IMG/VR virus record: IMGVR_UViG_3300035145_000326
Span: 1-30,789 of that record
DNA from: a virus
Length of the DNA: 30,789 nucleotides
Strand: one strand, 5' to 3'
A model generated the notes under the pieces. The model was not told where the DNA came from. It did no database searches and saw only the letters and a program-made list of their open reading frames with translations. This document shows, one piece after another, positions 1 to 6,030 of the stretch. How positions within the stretch are numbered: position 1 is the first letter of the stretch; each line of letters starts with the position of its first letter. The position numbers and the translations under genes were made by a program.

Positions 1-63
1 CATGTAAGCTATAAGCTTCTCAGCATCTGGGGTGGTATGTACTAATGATACTGTATGATACAT
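1..63 (-). CDS. thyX: FAD-dependent thymidylate synthase, N-terminus only (cut by window edge)
   Basis: The minus frame opens with ATG at 63-61 and stays open to the window edge, giving 21 residues that start MYHTVSLVHTTPDAEK and continue LIAY. The pattern V-S-L-(I/V)-x-x-T-P-D-x-E-K-L-I-A-Y is the usual start of ThyX, which makes dTMP from dUMP with methylene-THF, FAD and NADPH. An in-frame TAA at 78-76, 12 nt before the ATG, rules out a longer 5' end. The ThyX signature RHRxxS lies outside the window, so the call rests on the N-terminus alone. Cyanophages often carry nucleotide-synthesis genes, and this gene sits just beyond the packaging module, where a T7-like map usually ends or wraps round to the early genes. 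Confidence 0.7.
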   Translation of the reverse strand, partial: MYHTVSLVHTTPDAEKLIAYM

Positions 64-232
64 GTAAGAGGTGGTTTAACGTAGTTGGTGGTAGTACTTA
101 TAAGATGAGTACGGAAACGAATCATCAGATAAGAAGGAAGGAGGAAGGTTGTCGTTAAGACAACCGCCGAGTTCCTTCCTTCGCAGAAGTCGGGTCCACC
201 CTTCCCTTCTCCTGTATACATGTGGGACCGTT
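64..232 (-). other. Intergenic region between large terminase and the thyX-like gene
   Basis: There is no convincing gene in these 169 bases. A 63-codon frame (267-76) crosses it and overlaps the terminase end, but it reads straight through a hairpin and I recognise no family in it. The region holds the long stem-loop listed separately, a flanking purine-rich tract (131-148), and a direct repeat catgtaag whose two copies are at 1-8 and 61-68, the second covering the thyX start. I see no tRNA cloverleaf and no T7-type promoter consensus. Its place after the last packaging gene would suit an end of the late transcript, or the genome-end or concatemer junction. Confidence 0.5.
133..182 (-). terminator. 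Long two-part stem-loop downstream of the large terminase gene
   Basis: The outer stem pairs GAAGGAAGGA (133-142) with TCCTTCCTTC (173-182), a perfect 10 bp. An asymmetric internal loop (143-146 and 166-172) follows. The inner stem pairs GGTTGTC (147-153) with GACAACC (159-165) around a 5 nt loop. Read on the minus strand it lies 50 nt after the terminase stop, a natural place for a late terminator. The sequence after the stem is TTATC and not a long T run, so it is a poor textbook intrinsic terminator. An RNase III-type processing site or a packaging-related structure are alternatives. Confidence 0.45.
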
Positions 233-1957
233 CTAAACCCAGTTAGGGACTGAGTTTTTACCACCACCTTTTGCTTGTTGTCGTTGTTCGTAATTCATGC
301 CTAAAACCATATGATTTGCAGAGGATTGAGGGTCTTCAATAAACTCTTCTAACATTTGATTCCACTCAATACGTTTACGTTCTTTGATTGCTTCTTGGGC
401 AGAGATACCCATAGCATCTGTAAAGTATTTAACGCCTTGAGCTAGGCAGTCTATTCTGTCGTCGTGTTTAACTGCGCCTTTTTCACGGCACATACGAGAC
501 ATCTGATAGAACAACATGTACATCAATCGTTTTTCAGGAGCTTCATCGGGGTTAGACCGGAAGTCCCACTCGATGACGGACTTGTCAATAACGAGTCGGT
601 GTTGATTGAGGACGGGTTCAAGGGAATCGATGATTCGATCTTCTTTTCTAACAGTTGCTCTGACTTCTTCAACATCGCATCTTTGATTAGTTTGTTGGAG
701 ATGTTTGCGGAACAACTCGCTAACAATACCGTCGCCAAAGTTAGTTTCAATGACAAGCTTAGATACTTCATACTTTTTACAACCTTTTAGAATGTCCAGA
801 AGTGTGTTGTCTGAGTATCCGTCTCTGTAAGCACGCATTTCGTGCAAGTACAAGATACCGTTACGTTGGGAGAGATAAGCTGCTGTCGTCTCATCCGATC
901 CACGACCCGACGGGTCCACAGAGCAGATTGTCTCAGCGTAATCACCCCATTCCCCCTGGAGCTGCATTGGACTGTAGAAATAATCTCCAGGTAGTCCGAC
1001 AGTGGGGAGTTCTTTGATACAATTTTTTGGGTCTGAGCACCAGATGACGGACTCAGGAGCAGACTTAGGGTTAACAGAGGTAACGATAAGGTCCGCACAT
1101 TTAAGTGGAAATTTGTCAGCATCACTAAGTGAGGTGTCTAGCATGAACTGCAACATAAAGTTGCTACGACCCATTGACGCTTCACGTTCAATCAGGTCTT
1201 CATTATCAAAACGGTCATCTGTTACGTCCCATTTCTCTGCACCGTTTTCAACATCTTCGACCAGCTGAGGCGCTAGGAGCCCCTCGTAATTGCTTGTCTT
1301 ACGTGGATACCGTGCAGGCCAAACAAACGGTTTGTAAGAGCGCTCTGCAAGGCGTTTATAGACCGTAAAGGTAGTCTGAGGGGTACCTAAATACATAATA
1401 CGTGAATCATCCTTTGGTGTAAGGATAGATTCAGCTTCTGTACAAAGTTGTAGGAGCTTTTCTCTCATCAACTCCGTCATTGAGTTGCCAGGAACTTCAA
1501 TGTCGTCTAGAATCATGAGGTCGGCGCGAGAGCCCGTCAACTGACCTGTGATTCCAACGGACTTTACGCTTGGGGCTTGGTGGGGTGAGCACTTCACATC
1601 GAAGCTTACCCTGCTCCACCTTGCATCGTCTCCAGTCGGTCGTAAATGAGAAAGCCATGGCGTTTCAATAATAAGTTTTTGTAGAAAGATAGACATGTTA
1701 TCTGCACGTTCTTTAGACGCGGAGATAATCATAATCTTTCGCTCTGGATCGTTAAAGAGAGTCCAGAGAACAAATGCGCCTGTGATCCACGACTTACCAA
1801 CTCCACGGAAAGCCTGTATCTGAAGACGCTTAGGTCCATGTTGAAGATAGTCTGCGATAGCATATTGCGCACGTGTAGGATTGGGTAGATCAAGCTCCGC
1901 CCACAGAGCCTGTAGGAAGAGCTTGAAGTCACCTTGTAGAAGGTCTAGTGTATTCAT
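233..1957 (-). CDS. terL: Large terminase subunit (DNA maturase B, T7 gp19-like)
   Basis: This is the DNA packaging motor: an N-terminal ATPase drives DNA into the prohead through the portal and a C-terminal RNase H-fold nuclease cuts the concatemer. At 574 aa it is close to T7 gp19 (586 aa). A Walker A-like RGVGKSW lies at residues 51-57 and a Walker B LMILDDIE at 147-154. The nuclease shows DPSGRGSDET (D348), IETNFGDG (E404, D409) and HDDRIDCLA (D499, D500, D503) as the acidic cluster. The start ATG at 1957 overlaps the previous stop as ATGA, which supports it. It is the last gene of the packaging module. T7-like relatives package from concatemers with direct terminal repeats, but the repeat itself cannot be identified here. 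Confidence 0.95.
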   Translation of the reverse strand: MNTLDLLQGDFKLFLQALWAELDLPNPTRAQYAIADYLQHGPKRLQIQAFRGVGKSWITGAFVLWTLFNDPERKIMIISASKERADNMSIFLQKLIIETPWLSHLRPTGDDARWSRVSFDVKCSPHQAPSVKSVGITGQLTGSRADLMILDDIEVPGNSMTELMREKLLQLCTEAESILTPKDDSRIMYLGTPQTTFTVYKRLAERSYKPFVWPARYPRKTSNYEGLLAPQLVEDVENGAEKWDVTDDRFDNEDLIEREASMGRSNFMLQFMLDTSLSDADKFPLKCADLIVTSVNPKSAPESVIWCSDPKNCIKELPTVGLPGDYFYSPMQLQGEWGDYAETICSVDPSGRGSDETTAAYLSQRNGILYLHEMRAYRDGYSDNTLLDILKGCKKYEVSKLVIETNFGDGIVSELFRKHLQQTNQRCDVEEVRATVRKEDRIIDSLEPVLNQHRLVIDKSVIEWDFRSNPDEAPEKRLMYMLFYQMSRMCREKGAVKHDDRIDCLAQGVKYFTDAMGISAQEAIKERKRIEWNQMLEEFIEDPQSSANHMVLGMNYEQRQQAKGGGKNSVPNWV

Positions 1958-3075
1958 CGATTAAGTACGGGAAGGTAAACTGACCCATTTCTAACAGCAG
2001 GTTCCATTCTAGGTCCAGCTCTAAAAGTGTCAATTCCAAAATTAGCAAGATCTGCTAAATTACCAACAGCTGGGATATTACCGGCAACTGCTAACTTAGC
2101 TTGTACAACATCAGCAGGGTCTTTAGTTTTTGCTGCTTTAGCTGTACGTCTTGCTGCGTCCTCAATACCAAACGCAACTCCAACAACTGGAAGGGCTGAG
2201 TACAAAGATCTAGCACCTACCAAACGGTTAGGGAAGGACAATTTCATTGACCCTCCAACTAATTTTGGTTTAACAAGCTCTTGGTAACTACCAGTAATTG
2301 CTGGTTCAATAGCAGGACTACGTGCAATTTTACGCATTTCTGCAATTTCTGCCTGTGTATTATCAGGCATATAAGCACGTTCTAGTCCTGGAATCCGCCG
2401 CACTGCCTGCACACGAGGTGCATCTGTAGCCTTACCAACTTCAAAATCTGCAAGCTGAGGACCGATGCGTGCGTCAAGAGCTTCAAACAAAGCTTTTTCG
2501 TTAGAAATTTCAGCAGGTGTAAGGTCACTAGCGTACCCTGCTGTACCAAATCTATGAGCAGTAGTACTTGCGTCAGGGTTTTTACCGATACCAGAAGCAC
2601 GTTCTAGACCAGTTGCTTTGTCGTCAGCTTTGTGTGCAAAGTTAGATAGTGCTGTATCACCACGGATAACACCTTTTTCACCTGTAGCTTGACCAAACCT
2701 CATACCATATTTGTCTTGCAAACGCTGAATAGCGCCGCGAACAACATCTCCCTCAGCTCTTGCCAAGGTGCTACCACCTGTCCGTTGTTGAACTAGGTGG
2801 TGAATAGTATCATCAGCAAGCAATTCCCACGCCTTCATGGTGCTCATTTCCATGCGGCGGATAGCGTTTGTTAGTTTTTTAGCATCTCCACCAGCGGCTT
2901 CAATAGCTTCAGGGTAAGCTTGAGGATCAAGGTCCAGGTTGCTTACCGCTTTTCTAACTTTTTTGAGTAGTGACGGTTCACGACCTGTGGCTTTACGTTG
3001 TACAATCAGATCGTCTTCTAAACCAACCAACAACTCTCTAGCATAGTCATGCAACTGGGCTAGTTCTTTATCCAT
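1954..3075 (-). CDS. Unknown 373 aa protein with an IHH...RTGG motif, between HNH nuclease and large terminase
   Basis: No function can be assigned with confidence. The N-terminal third (residues 1-125) looks helical and charged and contains DDTIHHLVQQRTGGSTL at residues 88-104, with further histidines at 148 and 174. The C-terminal part has two hydrophobic small-residue stretches (about 291-305 and 325-350) in a context like LPVVGVAFGIEDAARR and IPAVGNLADLANFG, which could touch membrane or form a helical hairpin. The adjacent-histidine motif with a following Arg/Gly recalls HH-type HNH/Endo VII-fold nuclease and toxin families, but that is inference from a short motif. The gene overlaps HNH by TAATG and terL by ATGA, so it is expressed with the packaging genes. 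It could also be an ejected or virion protein. Confidence 0.85.
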   Translation of the reverse strand: MDKELAQLHDYARELLVGLEDDLIVQRKATGREPSLLKKVRKAVSNLDLDPQAYPEAIEAAGGDAKKLTNAIRRMEMSTMKAWELLADDTIHHLVQQRTGGSTLARAEGDVVRGAIQRLQDKYGMRFGQATGEKGVIRGDTALSNFAHKADDKATGLERASGIGKNPDASTTAHRFGTAGYASDLTPAEISNEKALFEALDARIGPQLADFEVGKATDAPRVQAVRRIPGLERAYMPDNTQAEIAEMRKIARSPAIEPAITGSYQELVKPKLVGGSMKLSFPNRLVGARSLYSALPVVGVAFGIEDAARRTAKAAKTKDPADVVQAKLAVAGNIPAVGNLADLANFGIDTFRAGPRMEPAVRNGSVYLPVLNR

Positions 3076-3404
3076 TAAGCAATGTGCTCCAATAAAACTT
3101 TTTCACGGAGCCTATTGACTCCAAATCTTGCCCTCATCCATTCAAGGACGTGGGCACTTCCTTTCTCCTGATTACAACGGGTACAGGCACATACGACATT
3201 CGTTGCGACATCCTGACCCCCACGAGACCTAGGATGAACATGATCGATAGATAACTGACTAAGGTCATAAGTTTTTCCGCAATAAATACATGTATGGTCA
3301 AAGTGTTCCTTAATAGAGCGCCTCCACAGGCGCTTGGCTTCTGGAGAGGTCATAGCTATTAAGTTAAAAAGATAGTCGTCAGGAGTTGGAAGAAGGGGAG
3401 TCAT
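3075..3404 (-). CDS. HNH endonuclease
   Basis: This 109 aa protein is one compact HNH domain. It has a zinc knuckle CIYC (C39, C42) paired with CTRC (C74, C77), the catalytic DH at 54-55 inside SIDHVHPRSRGGQ, a conserved N69, and the closing CNQEKG. HNH proteins use one divalent metal to nick or cut DNA. In many tailed phages an HNH protein sits beside the terminase genes and assists packaging cleavage, as shown for HK97 gp74. The position between TerS and TerL suggests that role here more than a free-standing homing endonuclease, though homing cannot be excluded. The start overlaps the upstream stop as ATGA and the end overlaps the next start as TAATG. Confidence 0.93.
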   Translation of the reverse strand: MTPLLPTPDDYLFNLIAMTSPEAKRLWRRSIKEHFDHTCIYCGKTYDLSQLSIDHVHPRSRGGQDVATNVVCACTRCNQEKGSAHVLEWMRARFGVNRLREKVLLEHIA

Positions 3405-3637
3405 GCGCGGCCTTTACGTGCTCGGTTTTTAGATGCTTTTTCAAGAAATGTTTTACCATTCTTTTTGTGTGATACATCTTTACCATCACCGTTGCCATAA
3501 GTTCCGCGTCTCCGATTTTCTTTGTTAAGTGCAGATCGTTTCTTGATCTGTAGTTTAGATGAGTCGTACTTTTTTTGATACGACTTATAGTTACCGTTAG
3601 CGTACTTAGCGCCGCTGTATTTAGACGTGCGAGCCAT
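3401..3637 (-). CDS. Small basic protein with a GDGKDVSH motif (78 aa)
   Basis: A very basic, Lys/Arg/Tyr/Ser-rich protein of 78 aa without membrane segments. It ends with a TYGNGDGKDVSHKKNG stretch (about residues 46-61) and an EKASKNRARKG tail. That layout resembles small phage proteins of the type GDGK-x-V-x-H...N-R-x-R-K, which look like shortened HNH-type beta-beta-alpha units. Here the second zinc half and much of the helix are missing, so nuclease activity is doubtful and nucleic-acid binding is the safer guess. It overlaps terS by 17 nt and is coupled to the HNH gene by ATGA, so it belongs to the packaging operon. The start ATG at 3637 is the only sensible one. Confidence 0.8.
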   Translation of the reverse strand: MARTSKYSGAKYANGNYKSYQKKYDSSKLQIKKRSALNKENRRRGTYGNGDGKDVSHKKNGKTFLEKASKNRARKGRA

Positions 3638-3869
3638 TCATCCTCCGTTGTACAAGCTCGGGGTCTACCTGTGGCATCACCGCCGCTAGTTTAGACAGTG
3701 GGTTACCTTCCATAGCAACACCACTGATGTCGTTAGTTTTAAGCCAGTCGCAAGCTGCTTTTAGATCTGCAGTAGAAGCCTCGCCCGATTTAATACGGGC
3801 AAGGAACTCCTTAGTGACAAGATTATGCAGCTCGTTAAACTGATCTTCAGTCGCTTTTTTCTTTGTCAT
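3621..3869 (-). CDS. terS: Small terminase subunit (DNA maturase A, T7 gp18-like)
   Basis: An 82 aa, mostly helical protein without membrane segments. T7 gp18 is 89 aa and sits in the same place, after the holin-like gene and ahead of the large terminase. The sequence has an N-terminal helix (ATEDQFNELHNLVTKEF), a second helical unit with TADLKAACDWLKTND and a proline/valine-rich end. Small terminases recognise concatemer DNA and activate the large subunit. The identification leans on position, size and the helix-turn-helix-like spacing, because this family diverges strongly in sequence. It overlaps the upstream exported-protein gene by 23 nt. Confidence 0.75.
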   Translation of the reverse strand: MTKKKATEDQFNELHNLVTKEFLARIKSGEASTADLKAACDWLKTNDISGVAMEGNPLSKLAAVMPQVDPELVQRRMNGSHV

Positions 3870-4509
3870 TTACTGCTACAATAGGTACTACGTCATGACA
3901 TAGAACTTCCACACGAGAACCAGGTCTAAACATAAACCCAGCTTTCATAATCTCGGTGCATTTGAGTGCCCTCACAAGTTCGTAGTCAAGACGTAACTTT
4001 GCTTCGTGTTTTTTGGCTATGCTTTTACATAGCTCGATCATCCCACCATCCAAAGGTACACTAAAATTAAGCTGTGCACCAAAGTTGTTATTCCTAACGT
4101 AACCGTCAGTTTCACGAGGAATGGTGTCATTGCCCATGTAAAACGGGCTAAATTGCATTGTAGCGCCGTTACAACTGACGTTGTTGGCGAAGTATTGCCG
4201 AGATGGTGCTCCATTATTCTGGAATTGTACGGCTTGATTTGTTACATTACCCGTAGCGGCTGCCACGGGATTAGAACTGTTTTGAACTGTAGGGTCTTCA
4301 GCTGCAAATGCTGGGCTTACTGAGAGAAGACAGACAGCGAGGTAGTGGTGGAGGTGGACTCGATTAGTTCTTCGATCACGATGTTCTCCACAACTCCTGC
4401 ATCCCGCACGACTGTTTCCAGTTGAAACTGCTCGCCTGCGTTGGTCACTGAATAGGTTGTAGAATCGCTCAAGATATCCCCGCTGGGGGTTACGTTTGTT
4501 CCAGACCAT
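3847..4509 (-). CDS. Exported four-cysteine protein with an unresolved start (possible -1 frameshift product)
   Basis: The open frame runs 220 codons from ATG 4509. The part that looks real begins at about 4355 with a signal-peptide-like hydrophobic run (YLAVCLLSVSPAFA, then AED) and continues to 3847. The mature region has four cysteines (SCNG, LCKS, KCTE, LCHD), enough for two disulfides, and a conserved-looking FSPFYMGND and LDYELVRALKC. The first 50 or so residues are a basic stretch read in the -1 frame of the overlapping exported-protein gene, and I found no ATG, GTG or TTG between 4506 and the hydrophobic segment. Either translation really starts at 4509, or a -1 ribosomal shift joins it to the upstream gene, or a non-standard start is used. 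Function unknown; a periplasmic or virion location is likely. Confidence 0.65.
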   Translation of the reverse strand: MVWNKRNPQRGYLERFYNLFSDQRRRAVSTGNSRAGCRSCGEHRDRRTNRVHLHHYLAVCLLSVSPAFAAEDPTVQNSSNPVAAATGNVTNQAVQFQNNGAPSRQYFANNVSCNGATMQFSPFYMGNDTIPRETDGYVRNNNFGAQLNFSVPLDGGMIELCKSIAKKHEAKLRLDYELVRALKCTEIMKAGFMFRPGSRVEVLCHDVVPIVAVNDKEKSD

Positions 4510-4667
4510 GACTTGTAATCACCACCATAGATGTTCGTCTCAATCGTACGATCGATGTCCACAGTGGTAGTCGTGGTGGATTGCATACTACCCTGAGTAA
4601 AGTTAGGTGTAACTTGCTGAGCTGCAGCAGGTGAGGCTAGAAACAAAAGGATAAGAAGCTTTTTCAT
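4317..4667 (-). CDS. Exported Thr/Ser-rich protein of unknown function (116 aa)
   Basis: It has a clean N-terminal signal peptide, MKKLLILLFLASPAAA then QQV, with a type I cleavage site near residue 16 and no lipobox cysteine. The mature part is beta-prone and rich in Thr and Ser, with the recognisable pieces TPNFTQGSMQS, IYGGDYKSWSGTNV, FQLETVVRDAG and the end TSLSVFSQ. I recall similar small exported proteins in other marine cyanophages, but none with a known role. Its start overlaps the holin-like stop as ATGA, and its 3' half overlaps the following exported-protein frame by about 190 nt. The position matches where T7 keeps its lysis genes, so an envelope or lysis role is possible but not shown. 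Confidence 0.85.
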   Translation of the reverse strand: MKKLLILLFLASPAAAQQVTPNFTQGSMQSTTTTTVDIDRTIETNIYGGDYKSWSGTNVTPSGDILSDSTTYSVTNAGEQFQLETVVRDAGVVENIVIEELIESTSTTTSLSVFSQ

Positions 4668-4960
4668 GGTTCTTTTTTCTTAGAATCGTCTGGTTTGCTA
4701 TTTCTGTTGTTAGAAGTGTTAAGACCAAATGTAGCCAATGCACCAGTAAATACACTGGCTACGAATGTAATGTCGCCACCGCTTTGACCTTTTTTAATCA
4801 TGGGGATGTCAACATAATTAAGAGTAATAATAAAACCACTCCATACTACAACACCTAGTCGAACAAAAGTTCCAAGAATTTCAATATCCTTCTCGGCGTG
4901 TTCTTTCACTTTTTTTAAGAAGGGTTTTTTTTGTTCTTTTTCTTCGTTAGTTTGCTCCAT
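4664..4960 (-). CDS. Holin-like small membrane protein (98 aa)
   Basis: A 98 aa protein with a charged N-terminus (EEKEQKKPFLKKVKEHAEKD), two hydrophobic segments (about residues 30-48, LGTFVRLGVVVWSGFIITL, and about 65-81, ITFVASVFTGALATFGL) separated by a short polar loop, and a charged tail ending KKKEP. Size, two-helix topology and charged ends match class II holins, which open the inner membrane at the end of infection. T7 places its holin (17.5) between the tail fibre gene and terS, as here. It overlaps the upstream gene by 46 nt and the downstream one as ATGA. No endolysin is in this window, so pairing cannot be tested. Confidence 0.7.
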   Translation of the reverse strand: MEQTNEEKEQKKPFLKKVKEHAEKDIEILGTFVRLGVVVWSGFIITLNYVDIPMIKKGQSGGDITFVASVFTGALATFGLNTSNNRNSKPDDSKKKEP

Positions 4961-5340
4961 GCTTGTTTAAGTAGGGGCTTTATTAGTGATACTAAATGTT
5001 TAAAAATAGATGTAGCTGTAAGGGTGGCAGCAACAGAGATAACGGCTGTTGTAGCTGCAGCTGTCATAATTTCAGTTGACGGCATAGGGACTTCTTTATC
5101 CGTAAATGGCACGTCAATCATCTGCACCTCTTTTGGTTTAGGTGCTTTTGTTTTGCTTGGTGCTTTATCCTCGTTTGTTCCCCTCACACCCGGTGGCGGG
5201 CGCAGGTCACTAGGAGGGACTACAAGGGGCTTGTAACTAGGTAACTGAGCCCTTGGTACCTCTAGGACCGGCGCAGGCATCACAGGCGCTTCTGGAAGCG
5301 TTAGAGAAGGGAATGACGGAGGATCACTCCAGGGGTCCAC
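4915..5340 (-). CDS. Proline-rich single-pass membrane protein (141 aa)
   Basis: The first 60 residues are dominated by proline (PPSFPSLTLPEAPVMPAPV, VVPPSDLRPPPGVRG), followed by a Lys/Pro linker. Then comes one hydrophobic helix of about residues 91-113 (IMTAAATTAVISVAATLTATSIF) and a very basic tail (KQAWSKLTKKKNKKNP). There is no cleavable signal at the N-terminus. The shape suggests a membrane-anchored protein with an extended proline arm. A spanin-like or virion role are both conceivable, and neither is shown. It overlaps the 55 aa gene upstream by 17 nt and the holin-like gene downstream by 46 nt, so it is probably co-translated with the membrane cassette. Confidence 0.8.
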   Translation of the reverse strand: MDPWSDPPSFPSLTLPEAPVMPAPVLEVPRAQLPSYKPLVVPPSDLRPPPGVRGTNEDKAPSKTKAPKPKEVQMIDVPFTDKEVPMPSTEIMTAAATTAVISVAATLTATSIFKHLVSLIKPLLKQAWSKLTKKKNKKNPS

Positions 5341-5491
5341 CGAACAAACCTCGTTCGATAAACTTTACTGCCTGATCATCAACAGTGTTGTCGGTTTGTT
5401 CAGCCAGTTTGGCGAGAAGGTCAACGATAAGACGCTTAACCTTTTCAGAGTTGATAAATGAAAAAAGAATTGGACGGATAAGGGTGATCAT
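5324..5491 (-). CDS. Small conserved-looking cyanophage protein (55 aa)
   Basis: Reading the minus strand from ATG 5491 gives 55 residues starting MITLIRPILFSFINSEKVKR, containing LIVDLLAKLAEQTDNTVDD and ending FIERGLFGGPLE. The start overlaps the previous stop as ATGA and the end overlaps the next start by 17 nt, so it fills the only gap between the chaperone-like gene and the proline-rich membrane gene. It looks like two amphipathic helices; the first is quite hydrophobic but carries Arg and Asn, so membrane insertion is uncertain. I recall near-identical small proteins in other cyanophages, with no assigned role. Confidence 0.82.
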   Translation of the reverse strand: MITLIRPILFSFINSEKVKRLIVDLLAKLAEQTDNTVDDQAVKFIERGLFGGPLE

Positions 5492-6015
5492 GGTTCAGTA
5501 GGCCACGCAGTGGCAAGATTAGGGTTATCGATCATGACAGGGTTACCGTCGTCATCAACGACAGGGTTGCTGTCATCATCAGTTTGTTGGATCTGTGCAC
5601 TGCCATACAACAGCTCTTTGAGAGCAGGTACATCGGCACAAGCGTCAATCTCTGTTTGACGTGTGTTGCACACAGTACGTACGTCACGGCGGTAGTTAAA
5701 CCACGGAAGCGGAAGAGAGCCACCAGTTTCACGTGCTTTGATTACACGCCAATCAGATTGACCAAGAGTAGCGCTAGCGTATTCAGATTGCTTAGCTTTC
5801 CAAGTTTCCTTAAGTTGATCGAGATCTTTGGGGTTATCGACACCCCAGTAGAACCGTTGATCCCAAGACGCCACAGGGGCGTCCGAGACTTCAACGATAC
5901 CAATGGCTTGCTTCTCCTCCAAAGAAGTCAGGCGCAGCCAATTAGCGGGATATTGAATCCCGTCATGAACAAATGCCTTGTCATATCGCAAGGTCTTACC
6001 ATTAAGTTGAAGCAT
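5488..6015 (-). CDS. Tail fibre assembly (chaperone)-like protein
   Basis: A 175 aa soluble protein directly after the large adhesin gene. The layout fits Tfa/DUF4376-type fibre assembly proteins: a small beta N-terminus (LQLNGKTLRYDKAFVHDGIQYPANWLRL), a DQRFYWGVDNPKDLDQLKETW segment (about residues 52-72), then a helical part with SDWRVIKARETGGSLPLPWFNYRRDVRTV and DVPALKELLYG, and an acidic end (DDDSNPVVDDDGNPV). Such proteins help a fibre fold or attach, often via the fibre C-terminus, and usually travel next to it. I infer the role from this layout and from position. It overlaps the 55 aa gene as ATGA. Confidence 0.65.
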   Translation of the reverse strand: MLQLNGKTLRYDKAFVHDGIQYPANWLRLTSLEEKQAIGIVEVSDAPVASWDQRFYWGVDNPKDLDQLKETWKAKQSEYASATLGQSDWRVIKARETGGSLPLPWFNYRRDVRTVCNTRQTEIDACADVPALKELLYGSAQIQQTDDDSNPVVDDDGNPVMIDNPNLATAWPTEP

Positions 6016-6030
6016 AGTTAGATGTTGTAA

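Noticed and set aside
64-232. tRNA gene or attachment site behind the terminase
   Set aside because: The hairpin does not fit a cloverleaf (no T-loop GTTCRA, no acceptor stem), and no integrase or repeated att core is present in the window.
76-267. 63-codon minus-strand frame overlapping the terminase end
   Set aside because: It reads through both arms of the 133-182 stem-loop, overlaps terL by 35 nt and resembles no family I know. The spacer is better explained as non-coding, though a small protein is not fully excluded.
464-1368. Several 60-110 codon frames on both strands inside the large terminase gene
   Set aside because: They overlap a complete terminase frame with all its motifs and show no domains of their own; they are shadow frames.
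3075-3404. HNH gene as a mobile homing endonuclease
   Set aside because: There is no intron, intein or interrupted gene around it, and it is translationally coupled to packaging genes on both sides. A packaging role is the simpler reading.
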